Positions 50,024 through 58,675 of a stretch of 64,000 bases of DNA are shown piece by piece. Origin of the DNA: Bradyrhizobium monzae (lineage in GTDB: Bacteria; Pseudomonadota; Alphaproteobacteria; Rhizobiales; Xanthobacteraceae); assembly GCF_021458635.1 (NCBI RefSeq), contig NZ_JAIRDQ010000013.1, positions 1-64,000 of the forward strand, read 5' to 3'. Made by a program: the position numbers and the translations under genes. The notes below the pieces were generated by a model. That model was given only the letters and a program-made list of their open reading frames with translations. It was not told where the DNA came from and searched no databases. Position 1 is the first letter of the stretch. Every line of letters begins with the position of its first letter.

Positions 50024-53000
50024 TCAGTTCTCATCAGACATTATAGCCGCCTCGAAGCGCTGACGCGTGGAAACTGCAAGCCGGCCGAGTCCAAAGTGTT
50101 CCTGCATGCCGCGGATCAACTCTTCATCCTCCTCAAGGCCCTCGGCACGAAGAAAATCGCCAAGGCCCGCCAATTCGGACAGCGGCACATCGCCGTGCTC
50201 GCGACCGCCGCCGCCGCGGTAGGGCGACTTAGCGCTGGGCGCCGTGTTTTGCGGCCAAATGATCTCTCGATCGCCGTCTCGGCTTGTGGGGAAGCGGTCT
50301 CGACCAAGCGCTGCCCGGATGATCCGCTGCACCGTTTCGCCCGAACGTTGGAAGCCGTGTGCGCGTGCGACGCGGTCGATTAGAACGTCGAAATAGATCG
50401 GTCCTTCGATTTCGATCACATGGTCAATCATATTGCGGAGATTGCCCCGGTAGCCAACGTCGTAGAAGCGCTCTCGGTCGGGGGCCACGACTGTGCTGGG
50501 GTCAGCCTTCGTGTACATCCTCGGCATTGCGGCAGGGTCAGCGGCAGCCGGCCCTGGTCCGCGCGCGTAGATCCTCGGCTCCTCGTCAGGCTCGCTCTCG
50601 TTTGCGGGTGCAGGGAGAAGCGGCTGCGAGCACGGAGGATCGTCCTCGGCGGAAGGAGCCGGGTCCGCCTGCTCGTCAGACGGTGTAATCTCCGCTGTTT
50701 CCAAGGCATCCTGAGCACTGACCGACATTTCCCCCATAACCGGAAGCGCACCAAAATCGGTGACCTCTTCCGGGGAGGTGGCAGATGGGCGTGACGCGCG
50801 GTCCGCTTCGAGATCGGCTGTCAGCCGCGTATGGATCTTTTCTGCAGCCGAGGAGCTGTCCATCCACCATTCGGTGCTCCAGATGCGCAAGATGCGCCAA
50901 CCGAGGTCCGTCAGGACCATCTCGCGGAGCCGGTCGCGATCCCGGGCGGTAGCCGAGCGGTGATAGGTAGCGCCGTCGCATTCGATGCCAGCGAGATAGC
51001 GGCCCGGAAAGTCCGGGTGCACGACGCCGAGGTCGACTCGGAAGAACGAAACGCCTACTTGTGGATGGACTTCCCACCCCCGCTTTTGCAGCGCGTCCAT
51101 CACGGCATCCTCGAACGGCGAATCCGTTCCGCGACCGGTCGGCGAGAACGCCTCGGCGATGGCGCGCGCGCCGTACTCGGCGAATTCCAGAAAGTGCTTG
51201 AAGTCGACCACGCCTTTGGCCCTGGTGCGCCCTAGGTCAATCTGCTCGGGGCGGAGTGTCGCGAACACCAAAAGCTCGCTGCGTGCACGGGTGATCGCGA
51301 CATTGAGTCGGCGGTGGCCACCCTCGCCGTTGAGCGAGGAGATTTGCGCGGTAACTCGGCCGGTCTTATCGGGACCGACGGCGACCGAAAAGATGATGAC
51401 GTCGCGCTCGTCGCCCTGCACGTTCTCGATGTTCTTGACCAGAATCGGCTCGCGAGTTTGGTTCTTGTCGAAATGGGACTCCAGGGCGAGATCGCTGCGT
51501 CGGGCCTGATCGAGCATATTTTCGATCAGGCGCTGCTGGTCGCCGTTGAAAGTGACGACCCCGATCGATTTTGACGATGTCTTCAGGCGCCGGACAACCT
51601 CGGCGACGACCGCTTCGGCTTCCTTCCGGTTTACCTTGGCACCGCCGCGTTCGTAGATGCCGCCCTCGACATGCACGTAGCGAACCGCGGTGTCGCGGGT
51701 CACCGGAGACGGAAAGGTCATCAGTTCACCGCGGTAGTATTTTGCGTTCGAAAACGCGATCAAGCTCTCGTGGCGGCTGCGGTAGTGCCACGACAGTCGC
51801 ATGCTTGGGATGTTCGAGGCGAGACATTCGTCCAGTATGCTCTGCTGGCTCTGGACTGTTGAACCGTCGTCGTCCTCATCGTCGACGCCGCGCTGGCCGA
51901 CGCTGGTTGGCGGAAGCTGCTCAGGGTCGCCGACGATGATCACTTGGCTGCCGCGAGCGATGGCGCCGATGGCGTCCCAAACGGGAATTTGCGAAGCTTC
52001 GTCAAAGATCACGACGTCGAACGGTTTCGCTTCCGCCGGAAGGTATTGCGCGATCGAAAGCGGGCTCATCATGATGCAGGGCGCAAGCTGGGTCATGACG
52101 TTCGGAATCTTCCCGAAGAGCTGGCGCAGCGGTATGTGGCGGGCCTTCTTGTTGATCTCACGCGCTAGCGTCCCCCATTCCGGGTCCTTGCCGAAATTGG
52201 TCTGTGTCGGCACGGAGGCGCCAATCCGCGCCTTGACGATCTGCCTGGCGAGCTCGCAGACCTTCTGGTCGGCGGCGACGAAGGCATCGATGAGGGCCTC
52301 ATGCCTCTCGGCCAGGAACCCGCTCAGCACCTCGTCCTCGTTCACGATGGTCTCCGCGACCCAACGCGCGTAAGCAAAGTCGAACGCGCCGGCGAGCTCG
52401 TCGCGAGTAACTCGGCCGTCCTCAACGGCGTCCACGAGCGGCGAAAGTCCGGCCGCGCGCGCAGTTTTTGCAGCTGCCCGCCATGTCGCCCATTGCGGAG
52501 CCTTGATGATGTTGGCCTTCCACCGTGCCGTGCGTTCCTGCAACTCGTTGATCCAGCCGGGCTCCAGCTGGATGATCTCTTCAGGGCGATCGAGGCCGAT
52601 ATACGTGCCAACATCCTTGGCCGCCTGATGCATGGCCGGGAAAGCCTGCTGCATGGTGTCAAACGCCCTGCGTACCTGACCCCCGGGACGAAAGCGTGAG
52701 ATGTCCTGAGTGAGGAGGGCGGTGATGTGTGCGGCTATCTGTTCTGGTGGCACGTCGTCGATCTCGAAGCCGTCGACGGCAGCTTGCAGGTCTTGAGCCC
52801 ATTTGATGAGCGCTGCGATGCGCGCCGGGTCGCTATCCAATCCCCGCCACAACCGCTCGATACCGCGGAAATGCGGCCTCAGTGCTTCCAGTCCGCGAAT
52901 CAGATCGCAAAGATCTTGCAAGACGATGAGGTCACGCCCGATCTCGTCTGGCACATCGCCCGGGCAGTACGGCTGCAGATGAACACGTATCTTTTTCTTG

Positions 53001-56000
53001 CGGCCGCCGCGCACCAGCATGTTGGATGCGCAAGCCTCGGTCCATTCCCGCTGCAGGACCGGTAGGTCGAGCAGCGCTGCCGCCTTGAGGTCGTATTCGG
53101 CCGACAATTCGGACGCCTTGTCGCGGATGCGGCCAACCACGTCGGCCAGGGCGGTCAGCGCACGGATACGATGGTGAGCCTCTTCGCCGAACAGCAGCGC
53201 ACCGTCTGCGGCGTCCGGGTTCAGCATCAGCGCAACCAACTTGACGAGTTGCGGCAACGAGCTGTCGTCGACCACCTCGTTCAGTCCAAGCGAGGTGACG
53301 AGCGCGTCCGCCGCCGCGCGCATTTGCTGCAGCGTGTTCTGCAGCCGATCGATCGCCTGCTGCAAGGATTGCGCCCAGGCCGGATTCCAGCGAGTATGCT
53401 CGATACCCTGCAACGGATGGACAGACGGGTCTCCGACCGCCTCCAATGCGGTGCGGATGTCCGCGCAGCTCTCACGCATCCTGGCGAGCTGCTCCGGCGA
53501 ATGCACTGTTCCATCGGGCCATGCCAGTTCGATGTCGGCGAGGCGGTCGCGATCTGCGACCACGCGTCCGAAAGCCTCGTAGGCCGTCATGCCGTTCGCG
53601 CGCCTGCGGTGCAGCGCCAAGACCAGCCTGTTCAACTGATCGCGCTTCTTCTTCAGGTCGCCGGCGGCCGTCGACCAGTGCTCTTCGGTCACCAGATTGC
53701 GCTCGCGCCAGGCGGTCGCGAGTTGCTCAAGCACGCTGGACTTCTGGGCCTTGGTCGAGTGCACTTCGAGACAATAGTTGCCGAGTCCGATGGCCTGCAT
53801 GCGCTGCCTGACGACCTCGAGCGCTGCAGTTTTCTGTGAGACGAACAGCACCGTCTTCTGGTGGGCAAGGCAGTTCGTGATGGCGTTGGCGATGGTCTGG
53901 CTCTTGCCAGTGCCGGGAGGGCCGAAGAGAACGTAGTCCGCGCCCCGCTGGGCGGCGACCACGGCAGCGATCTGCGAGGAATCGGCCGAGAGCGGCGCGA
54001 ACAGTTCAGCCGGCTCGACGATTTCGTCGATGGTTCGCGCGTCGATGAAGCCCGCTCCGGATCCCTCATAGCTGTGGGTCGGGGTATCGATCAGGTGGCG
54101 CACCACGGGATTGCGCTTGAGCAGATCGGTGCGGTCGACGAGGTCCTTCCACATCAGATACTTGGTGAAGGAGAGTGTCGAGAGCGTAACCTGCTCGGTG
54201 ACCTCCCAGCCCTTGATGCTCTTGATGTGGCGGCGGACGGTCTTCCAGATCCCGGCGACGTCGATGCCCGAGGCGTCCTGCGGCAATTCTCCATCGAACT
54301 CCGGCATCGACAGATCGAAATCCTGCTTTAGCATCTGCAGGAGTGTCGGATTGAAGCGCGCTTCGTCTTCGTGCAGCGCGAGGCGGAAACCAGAGCGCAC
54401 GCTTTTGCGCTCGAGCTGCACGGGTACCAGGATCAGCGGCGCTCTGTAGGGCCCGGACCCGTCCTGCGGCGTCCATTTCAAGAAGCCGAGGCAGAGATAG
54501 AGGATGTTCGCGCCACCCTCCTCGAAGGCGAGTCGCGATGCCCGGTAGAGATCGGTGAGCCGGTTTTCCAGCTCGATGTCGGCGACGTTTGTGTGCAGGT
54601 CGCCTCGTTTCATCGCGTCCAGGATGAAGTCCTTGCGTGCGTCCTCATTCTGGCGGTCGGCAAGCAGCGTCGTATCGCGCCCGTCGCTGCCGTCGAGCAC
54701 CGTGGTCCTGCCCAGCAGTTTGAAACGTTCGCCATCGGAGAGCCTGTCCTCGAGCATCGCGCAATCGGGGCACTCGATTGCGATGGTCGATTTTGCATCC
54801 TTGAAATTGAGCAGCCGGTTCTTCAGCGAGAGGTCGAGAAGGTTGCGCTTCCAGATCTCGAGCCTGTCGAGGTTCTTTTCGGGGGCCGGCTCGCGACGCT
54901 TGTCGAGATCCTCTTCGAAATGCGGAGCTTCGCCCACTTCCTGCGCGATCGCCGCAGTGTCGGTGACGGGCCGGATTGCCGGTTCGGCCGAGCCCGACAG
55001 GTCGAGAGGACGGATCTTGGCACTTCGCGCCCGACGTACGTCGATGGCGAGTTCGAATGGTGAGGCGGCGTCCTCAGCAATCAATTTCTTGGCCGCTTCG
55101 ACCGCCTGCTTGAAGCGCGCCGGGTGCGCACCCGTGAGCAGGGTTGTCTCGACCACGACCATTTCTTCCAGTTGCACGCGCTTGCGCAACATCTGGGGAT
55201 CGTCGACGACGAGGCCGGAGAAATCCTCGTCCACCAGCCAGATGCCGACAAATGCATGGCCGTCGGTGAGGGCAACGACAGGGTTGAGGCCCGCTTGTTC
55301 GAGGCACGACGCGTACAGCAGCGTCAGGTCGAGACAGGTGCCGACCTTGCGCGAAAGAATTTCGCTGGGGCCACGGACCATCTGGCCAGAACGTTCGAAG
55401 CTTTTCGGCGGCAAGACGTAGGCGATCGAATGTGACACCAGCGCAGCCCAGATCGCCTCGGCGATCTCCCAGGCGCGAGCCTTGGTCCCCTTGCGGTACC
55501 CATCCAGGGCCTCGTCACGACCGGCGGATGCAAGTTTGTTGGAGGCTTCGCGCAGGATGACATCGATGCTGGGATCGGTCGGCCGGACGAAGGCCGCCAG
55601 CAGTTCGGGCGCTGAATTGACGCCGCCCCAGTGCGAGGGTGGCAACAGATTGATTTCGACGGTTTGATCGCCAAGCACGGTCCCCGCCGCTTCGACCCGG
55701 ATGCGAAGTTCGCCGCGCCGAGAGGCGTTGATGCCAGCGAGAAAGGCAGGATCAAGCTTCAGATCAAGACTGCGAATATGGTGGACAGTTTGGTCCGCAA
55801 TACGATCGATGCGCCAAACCCCGGGGGTGAGAAATGGCGGTTCCGACGTAAGATGGATCGAAACTCCCGTTAGATCGCTACCCAGCGCGTTTTCGACCGC
55901 GAGATCCCGGATGATGGGCACGGCATTCTGATAGAACGCGACGTTGACGTTATCAGCGGCGGTGCAAGCGATTTTTATGGCTCCGCTCACCGCGTTCTCA

Positions 56001-56020
56001 CATTGGATCCGCTCCAGCAT
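50024..56020 (-). CDS. DUF4011-helicase-nuclease giant defence-type protein, 1998 aa
   Basis: The start follows GAGGGCAAATC. Domains in order: beta-rich N terminus; transglutaminase-like fold at about 220-275 (SRKVGTCLDLTLLYASCLEQ with Cys229, DGHAFVGIWLVDEDF with His255 and Asp); DUF4011 at about 385-545 (LEIWKRNLLDLSLKNRLLNF); SF1 helicase with Walker A FGPPGTGKSQT near 700, FDEASQIPVWDA near 1337 and VAITRARSELLVFA near 1575; a Vsr/MTES_1575-like nuclease near 1660-1720 (GIECDGATYHRSATARDRDR, GWRILRIWSTEWW); a Pro/Glu-rich linker; and a DUF3320-like C terminus (HVIEIEGPIYFDVLIDRVAR). This architecture is known among antiphage candidates (DUF4011-helicase-Vsr). All key motifs look intact. 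Confidence 0.9.
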   Translation of the reverse strand: MLERIQCENAVSGAIKIACTAADNVNVAFYQNAVPIIRDLAVENALGSDLTGVSIHLTSEPPFLTPGVWRIDRIADQTVHHIRSLDLKLDPAFLAGINASRRGELRIRVEAAGTVLGDQTVEINLLPPSHWGGVNSAPELLAAFVRPTDPSIDVILREASNKLASAGRDEALDGYRKGTKARAWEIAEAIWAALVSHSIAYVLPPKSFERSGQMVRGPSEILSRKVGTCLDLTLLYASCLEQAGLNPVVALTDGHAFVGIWLVDEDFSGLVVDDPQMLRKRVQLEEMVVVETTLLTGAHPARFKQAVEAAKKLIAEDAASPFELAIDVRRARSAKIRPLDLSGSAEPAIRPVTDTAAIAQEVGEAPHFEEDLDKRREPAPEKNLDRLEIWKRNLLDLSLKNRLLNFKDAKSTIAIECPDCAMLEDRLSDGERFKLLGRTTVLDGSDGRDTTLLADRQNEDARKDFILDAMKRGDLHTNVADIELENRLTDLYRASRLAFEEGGANILYLCLGFLKWTPQDGSGPYRAPLILVPVQLERKSVRSGFRLALHEDEARFNPTLLQMLKQDFDLSMPEFDGELPQDASGIDVAGIWKTVRRHIKSIKGWEVTEQVTLSTLSFTKYLMWKDLVDRTDLLKRNPVVRHLIDTPTHSYEGSGAGFIDARTIDEIVEPAELFAPLSADSSQIAAVVAAQRGADYVLFGPPGTGKSQTIANAITNCLAHQKTVLFVSQKTAALEVVRQRMQAIGLGNYCLEVHSTKAQKSSVLEQLATAWRERNLVTEEHWSTAAGDLKKKRDQLNRLVLALHRRRANGMTAYEAFGRVVADRDRLADIELAWPDGTVHSPEQLARMRESCADIRTALEAVGDPSVHPLQGIEHTRWNPAWAQSLQQAIDRLQNTLQQMRAAADALVTSLGLNEVVDDSSLPQLVKLVALMLNPDAADGALLFGEEAHHRIRALTALADVVGRIRDKASELSAEYDLKAAALLDLPVLQREWTEACASNMLVRGGRKKKIRVHLQPYCPGDVPDEIGRDLIVLQDLCDLIRGLEALRPHFRGIERLWRGLDSDPARIAALIKWAQDLQAAVDGFEIDDVPPEQIAAHITALLTQDISRFRPGGQVRRAFDTMQQAFPAMHQAAKDVGTYIGLDRPEEIIQLEPGWINELQERTARWKANIIKAPQWATWRAAAKTARAAGLSPLVDAVEDGRVTRDELAGAFDFAYARWVAETIVNEDEVLSGFLAERHEALIDAFVAADQKVCELARQIVKARIGASVPTQTNFGKDPEWGTLAREINKKARHIPLRQLFGKIPNVMTQLAPCIMMSPLSIAQYLPAEAKPFDVVIFDEASQIPVWDAIGAIARGSQVIIVGDPEQLPPTSVGQRGVDDEDDDGSTVQSQQSILDECLASNIPSMRLSWHYRSRHESLIAFSNAKYYRGELMTFPSPVTRDTAVRYVHVEGGIYERGGAKVNRKEAEAVVAEVVRRLKTSSKSIGVVTFNGDQQRLIENMLDQARRSDLALESHFDKNQTREPILVKNIENVQGDERDVIIFSVAVGPDKTGRVTAQISSLNGEGGHRRLNVAITRARSELLVFATLRPEQIDLGRTRAKGVVDFKHFLEFAEYGARAIAEAFSPTGRGTDSPFEDAVMDALQKRGWEVHPQVGVSFFRVDLGVVHPDFPGRYLAGIECDGATYHRSATARDRDRLREMVLTDLGWRILRIWSTEWWMDSSSAAEKIHTRLTADLEADRASRPSATSPEEVTDFGALPVMGEMSVSAQDALETAEITPSDEQADPAPSAEDDPPCSQPLLPAPANESEPDEEPRIYARGPGPAAADPAAMPRMYTKADPSTVVAPDRERFYDVGYRGNLRNMIDHVIEIEGPIYFDVLIDRVARAHGFQRSGETVQRIIRAALGRDRFPTSRDGDREIIWPQNTAPSAKSPYRGGGGREHGDVPLSELAGLGDFLRAEGLEEDEELIRGMQEHFGLGRLAVSTRQRFEAAIMSDEN

Positions 56021-56538
56021 GATTTGCCCTCAGAATACCCCATGCAACTCGTGTTCGCCCGGCACCAGACGTGCTTGAGAGCAGCGCTGGTGTGGTCCGA
56101 TCACGAACTGCTTCGTTTATGGGAGGCGTCGGATATTCTACACGACGGGTCAAATGGATAGGTCAAACAACCCGATTGCACTATGTCGTACAGCGATCTG
56201 GCCCTAACGGGCCGAATCTCCCAAACAAGCCAATGCCCCCACATACTCTTTTGACGCGATTATAAGTGGATTGCTCGCCCAGTTCGAGCATATTCACAGG
56301 GCTGATCCCTGGAAAGATCGAATAATATTGGCGCTTAGATCGAGCGTGCCGAAAGCTCCAGCCGTGCATAAGAAGCTCGCTCACCTCTAGTATCTGACAC
56401 TCCTATCCAAAAAGAGGTCACGATTGCCGCCGGGGCGGTGTGACCGTCAAATTGATGGATATGACGTAGGGTCTTCCGGGCCCCGGACTGGCCAGCCGCA
56501 GATAGGGATGAGCACCCTGCGAGACTTGCCGTCCTTTC
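56021..56538. other. Intergenic region without a supported gene
   Basis: About 520 bases between the DUF2130 gene and the large helicase gene, both on the minus strand. It has no protein-like frame, no hairpin with a T run and no repeat that I can support. The promoter of the helicase gene should lie here. Confidence 0.4.
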
Positions 56539-57852
56539 TTACCCCGCCTTGCGACCGGGGTCGCTCTCATTCTCCAACAGTGGCATGTCCAGACTTGGGA
56601 TGTCCGGCATAGCCTTGCCGGCTATGGCCTGAAGATCTCCCACCATACCCACGGTGGAGTCGATGACAGCCAATATCTGGGTTTCCCGCTTGGCCCACTG
56701 TCGGCCCATGAATTTGCGCTCTTTGTCGAGATCTTCCCGCATGTCGTTGAACTTCTCGACCACGGCTTCGACGCGCTGCCTGAACTTGGTGCCCGTCAGA
56801 TAGTGATAAACCTCCTCCATCTTGGATTTTTGACCCTGCTGGACGAGTCGCGAACCGCTGATGTCAATGAGCGCCTGACGGAGAGCGACGGCAACCGGCA
56901 GTGCACAGCGGGGGTGCGTCACCCACACGCCGTCGACGAGGTCGAAATGCTCGACTTGCTTGGGAAGTGTTTGCGATACTATGAGAGCAACATCAGCCCC
57001 ACACCGGCGTTGATCGTCCCGAAGCTTGCCGAGCCATCCGTCGCTCCAAGCTTTGGTACGCTTCGATTCCCAGAGAATAATGCCCGCCGGCTGTCCAAGC
57101 GACCCGTTGACTTGCTGAACCACGTCAGCGCCAAGCTCACCTTTTCCGACTGGCTCGACCAGGTCAGTCGGAAAACGACCGCGCAGAAGCCCTTCGAGTT
57201 CAAGTTCCAGGACCTCGCCCTGTGACTGCTGCGATCCCTGCTCGGCCTTACGCTTCAACTCCTCGATCGTTCGGGACATCGACTCGATCGTCTGATCTTT
57301 CTCCGCGACCCGCAGCCGGGCCGCCTCGTCAGCCTCTTGCTTGGCCTTTGTCTGGATCTGATCGACCGAGGCCTGGACCCGTTTCTCAACTGTTAAGTCC
57401 AACTCTCGCTTCTCCTCGTCGAGAGCCCGCTGCCTCCGCATGAGTTCAGCCTGTGCCTGCTGCGCCTCAGCCAGCTTGACGTTGTTGGCGTCAAGCACCA
57501 ACCGAAGCTCCGTCGCTTCGTCTGTTCGGGCCTGCACCTCGGCCGCCGCCGCGTCCCGGGCCTTCTTGGCTTCCGCAGCGACGAGCCGGCTGCGTTCCGC
57601 GGCCAATCTTTGCGTCACTTGGTCTTCGACCTGCTCGCGATCCTTTTCGAGCTGTTCGCGCTCCCCTCGAAGGGCTTCCGCCTTACGTGCGATTTCCGCA
57701 TCCTTGTTGGCCAGCTGTTCCTGAAACTTCTGACGTGTTTCCGCGAGAAGGGGCGCGGCAAGCGATTCCGTCAACCGAATCTCGTGATTGCAATTCGGGC
57801 AATGAAGGGTGGGTTCATGTGCGGCACCAGCCGCGGTCGCGTTGAATGTCAT
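56539..57852 (-). CDS. DUF2130-family protein, coiled coil plus nuclease-like domain, 437 aa
   Basis: The ATG is preceded by GGGAG. Residues 15-30 hold a CPNCNHEIRLTES zinc-binding start. Residues 35-205 are a long coiled coil rich in Glu/Lys/Ala. Residues 210-430 are the DUF2130 core: EGLLRGRFPTDLVEPVGKGE, GADVVQQVNG, GIILWESKRTKAWSDGWLGK (the E-x-K core of a PD-(D/E)xK-like fold) and KFRQRVEAVVEKFNDMREDL. DUF2130 proteins are frequent in defence islands, although their role is not settled. It lies between the DUF4011 protein and the RloC-like ATPase, which suits that setting. Confidence 0.88.
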   Translation of the reverse strand: MTFNATAAGAAHEPTLHCPNCNHEIRLTESLAAPLLAETRQKFQEQLANKDAEIARKAEALRGEREQLEKDREQVEDQVTQRLAAERSRLVAAEAKKARDAAAAEVQARTDEATELRLVLDANNVKLAEAQQAQAELMRRQRALDEEKRELDLTVEKRVQASVDQIQTKAKQEADEAARLRVAEKDQTIESMSRTIEELKRKAEQGSQQSQGEVLELELEGLLRGRFPTDLVEPVGKGELGADVVQQVNGSLGQPAGIILWESKRTKAWSDGWLGKLRDDQRRCGADVALIVSQTLPKQVEHFDLVDGVWVTHPRCALPVAVALRQALIDISGSRLVQQGQKSKMEEVYHYLTGTKFRQRVEAVVEKFNDMREDLDKERKFMGRQWAKRETQILAVIDSTVGMVGDLQAIAGKAMPDIPSLDMPLLENESDPGRKAG

Positions 57853-58675
57853 GAACTCTCCCGTTCCGTGGCACCAAGCCGCAATAGCCGTGATCCAGCC
57901 AGCTTCGTTAGGCTTGCGATATGCCTTAGCGCTATTTCAACGCTCCGGTCGAACGCCGTCGGCATGTGCGGCGGCTTTTCCACTGAAACCAACTTGAAAT
58001 CCGCTCGAAGCAGCTTTGACAGGCGGGTTGCTCCATCTCAATCAGCTTGACGCTTTCAGTCCGCGTTATCTCTCGCCCCGCCACTAGCGGCTACAGCTGG
58101 ACAACGAGGACCGCTTTCAATCGATGTTTTTCGGCGTGTGATAGGCCTAGATCGGCGAAAAACGGTGCCGGAGCCCATGCTATCGTTTCAGCACCTTTGT
58201 TATGCTCATCACACTCTCGCTTTTTGCGTTGTGGATGGTCTCGGCGTCGCCCGCGCGCCACCGACCGACGCAATGCGTCGCTGCGGGTGGGCAACCTCGC
58301 TGGCGGAATCTTCTGGAATGCGTGCGCGACGTACAGAACGACCTCTAGGTCCTTTGTGTAGACAGTGCGGTAGGTATCAAGGTCAAGATTGTCGCGAATC
58401 GGACGTTCACCACGTGCGCTTCAAACAAAGGATCTCCGATCTCGCTTCGTACGGTCGCAGAAAAAAGCCGGCAGGCCCTTCTTGCTCGAGCCCGCAAAAT
58501 CCCCTGGGCTCATCGCTGCGGATCAATCAGGGCACCATAGTGATACGCTTGGAAGCGTATCGACGACTTTCATCGGAGAACGGGAAGGGCGGCTTGACAA
58601 CCCAAACGACGCCCCCTTCCATTGCTGCTATCAATAGTTTTGCATTGCCTGATATACAATTGCCCTGGAGTACGA
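57853..58675. other. Divergent promoter region without a supported gene
   Basis: About 820 bases between divergently oriented genes. Several overlapping frames exist in both directions, but all have Arg/Ser/Pro-rich shadow compositions and no ribosome-binding sites. No repeat or tRNA is seen. Confidence 0.4.
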
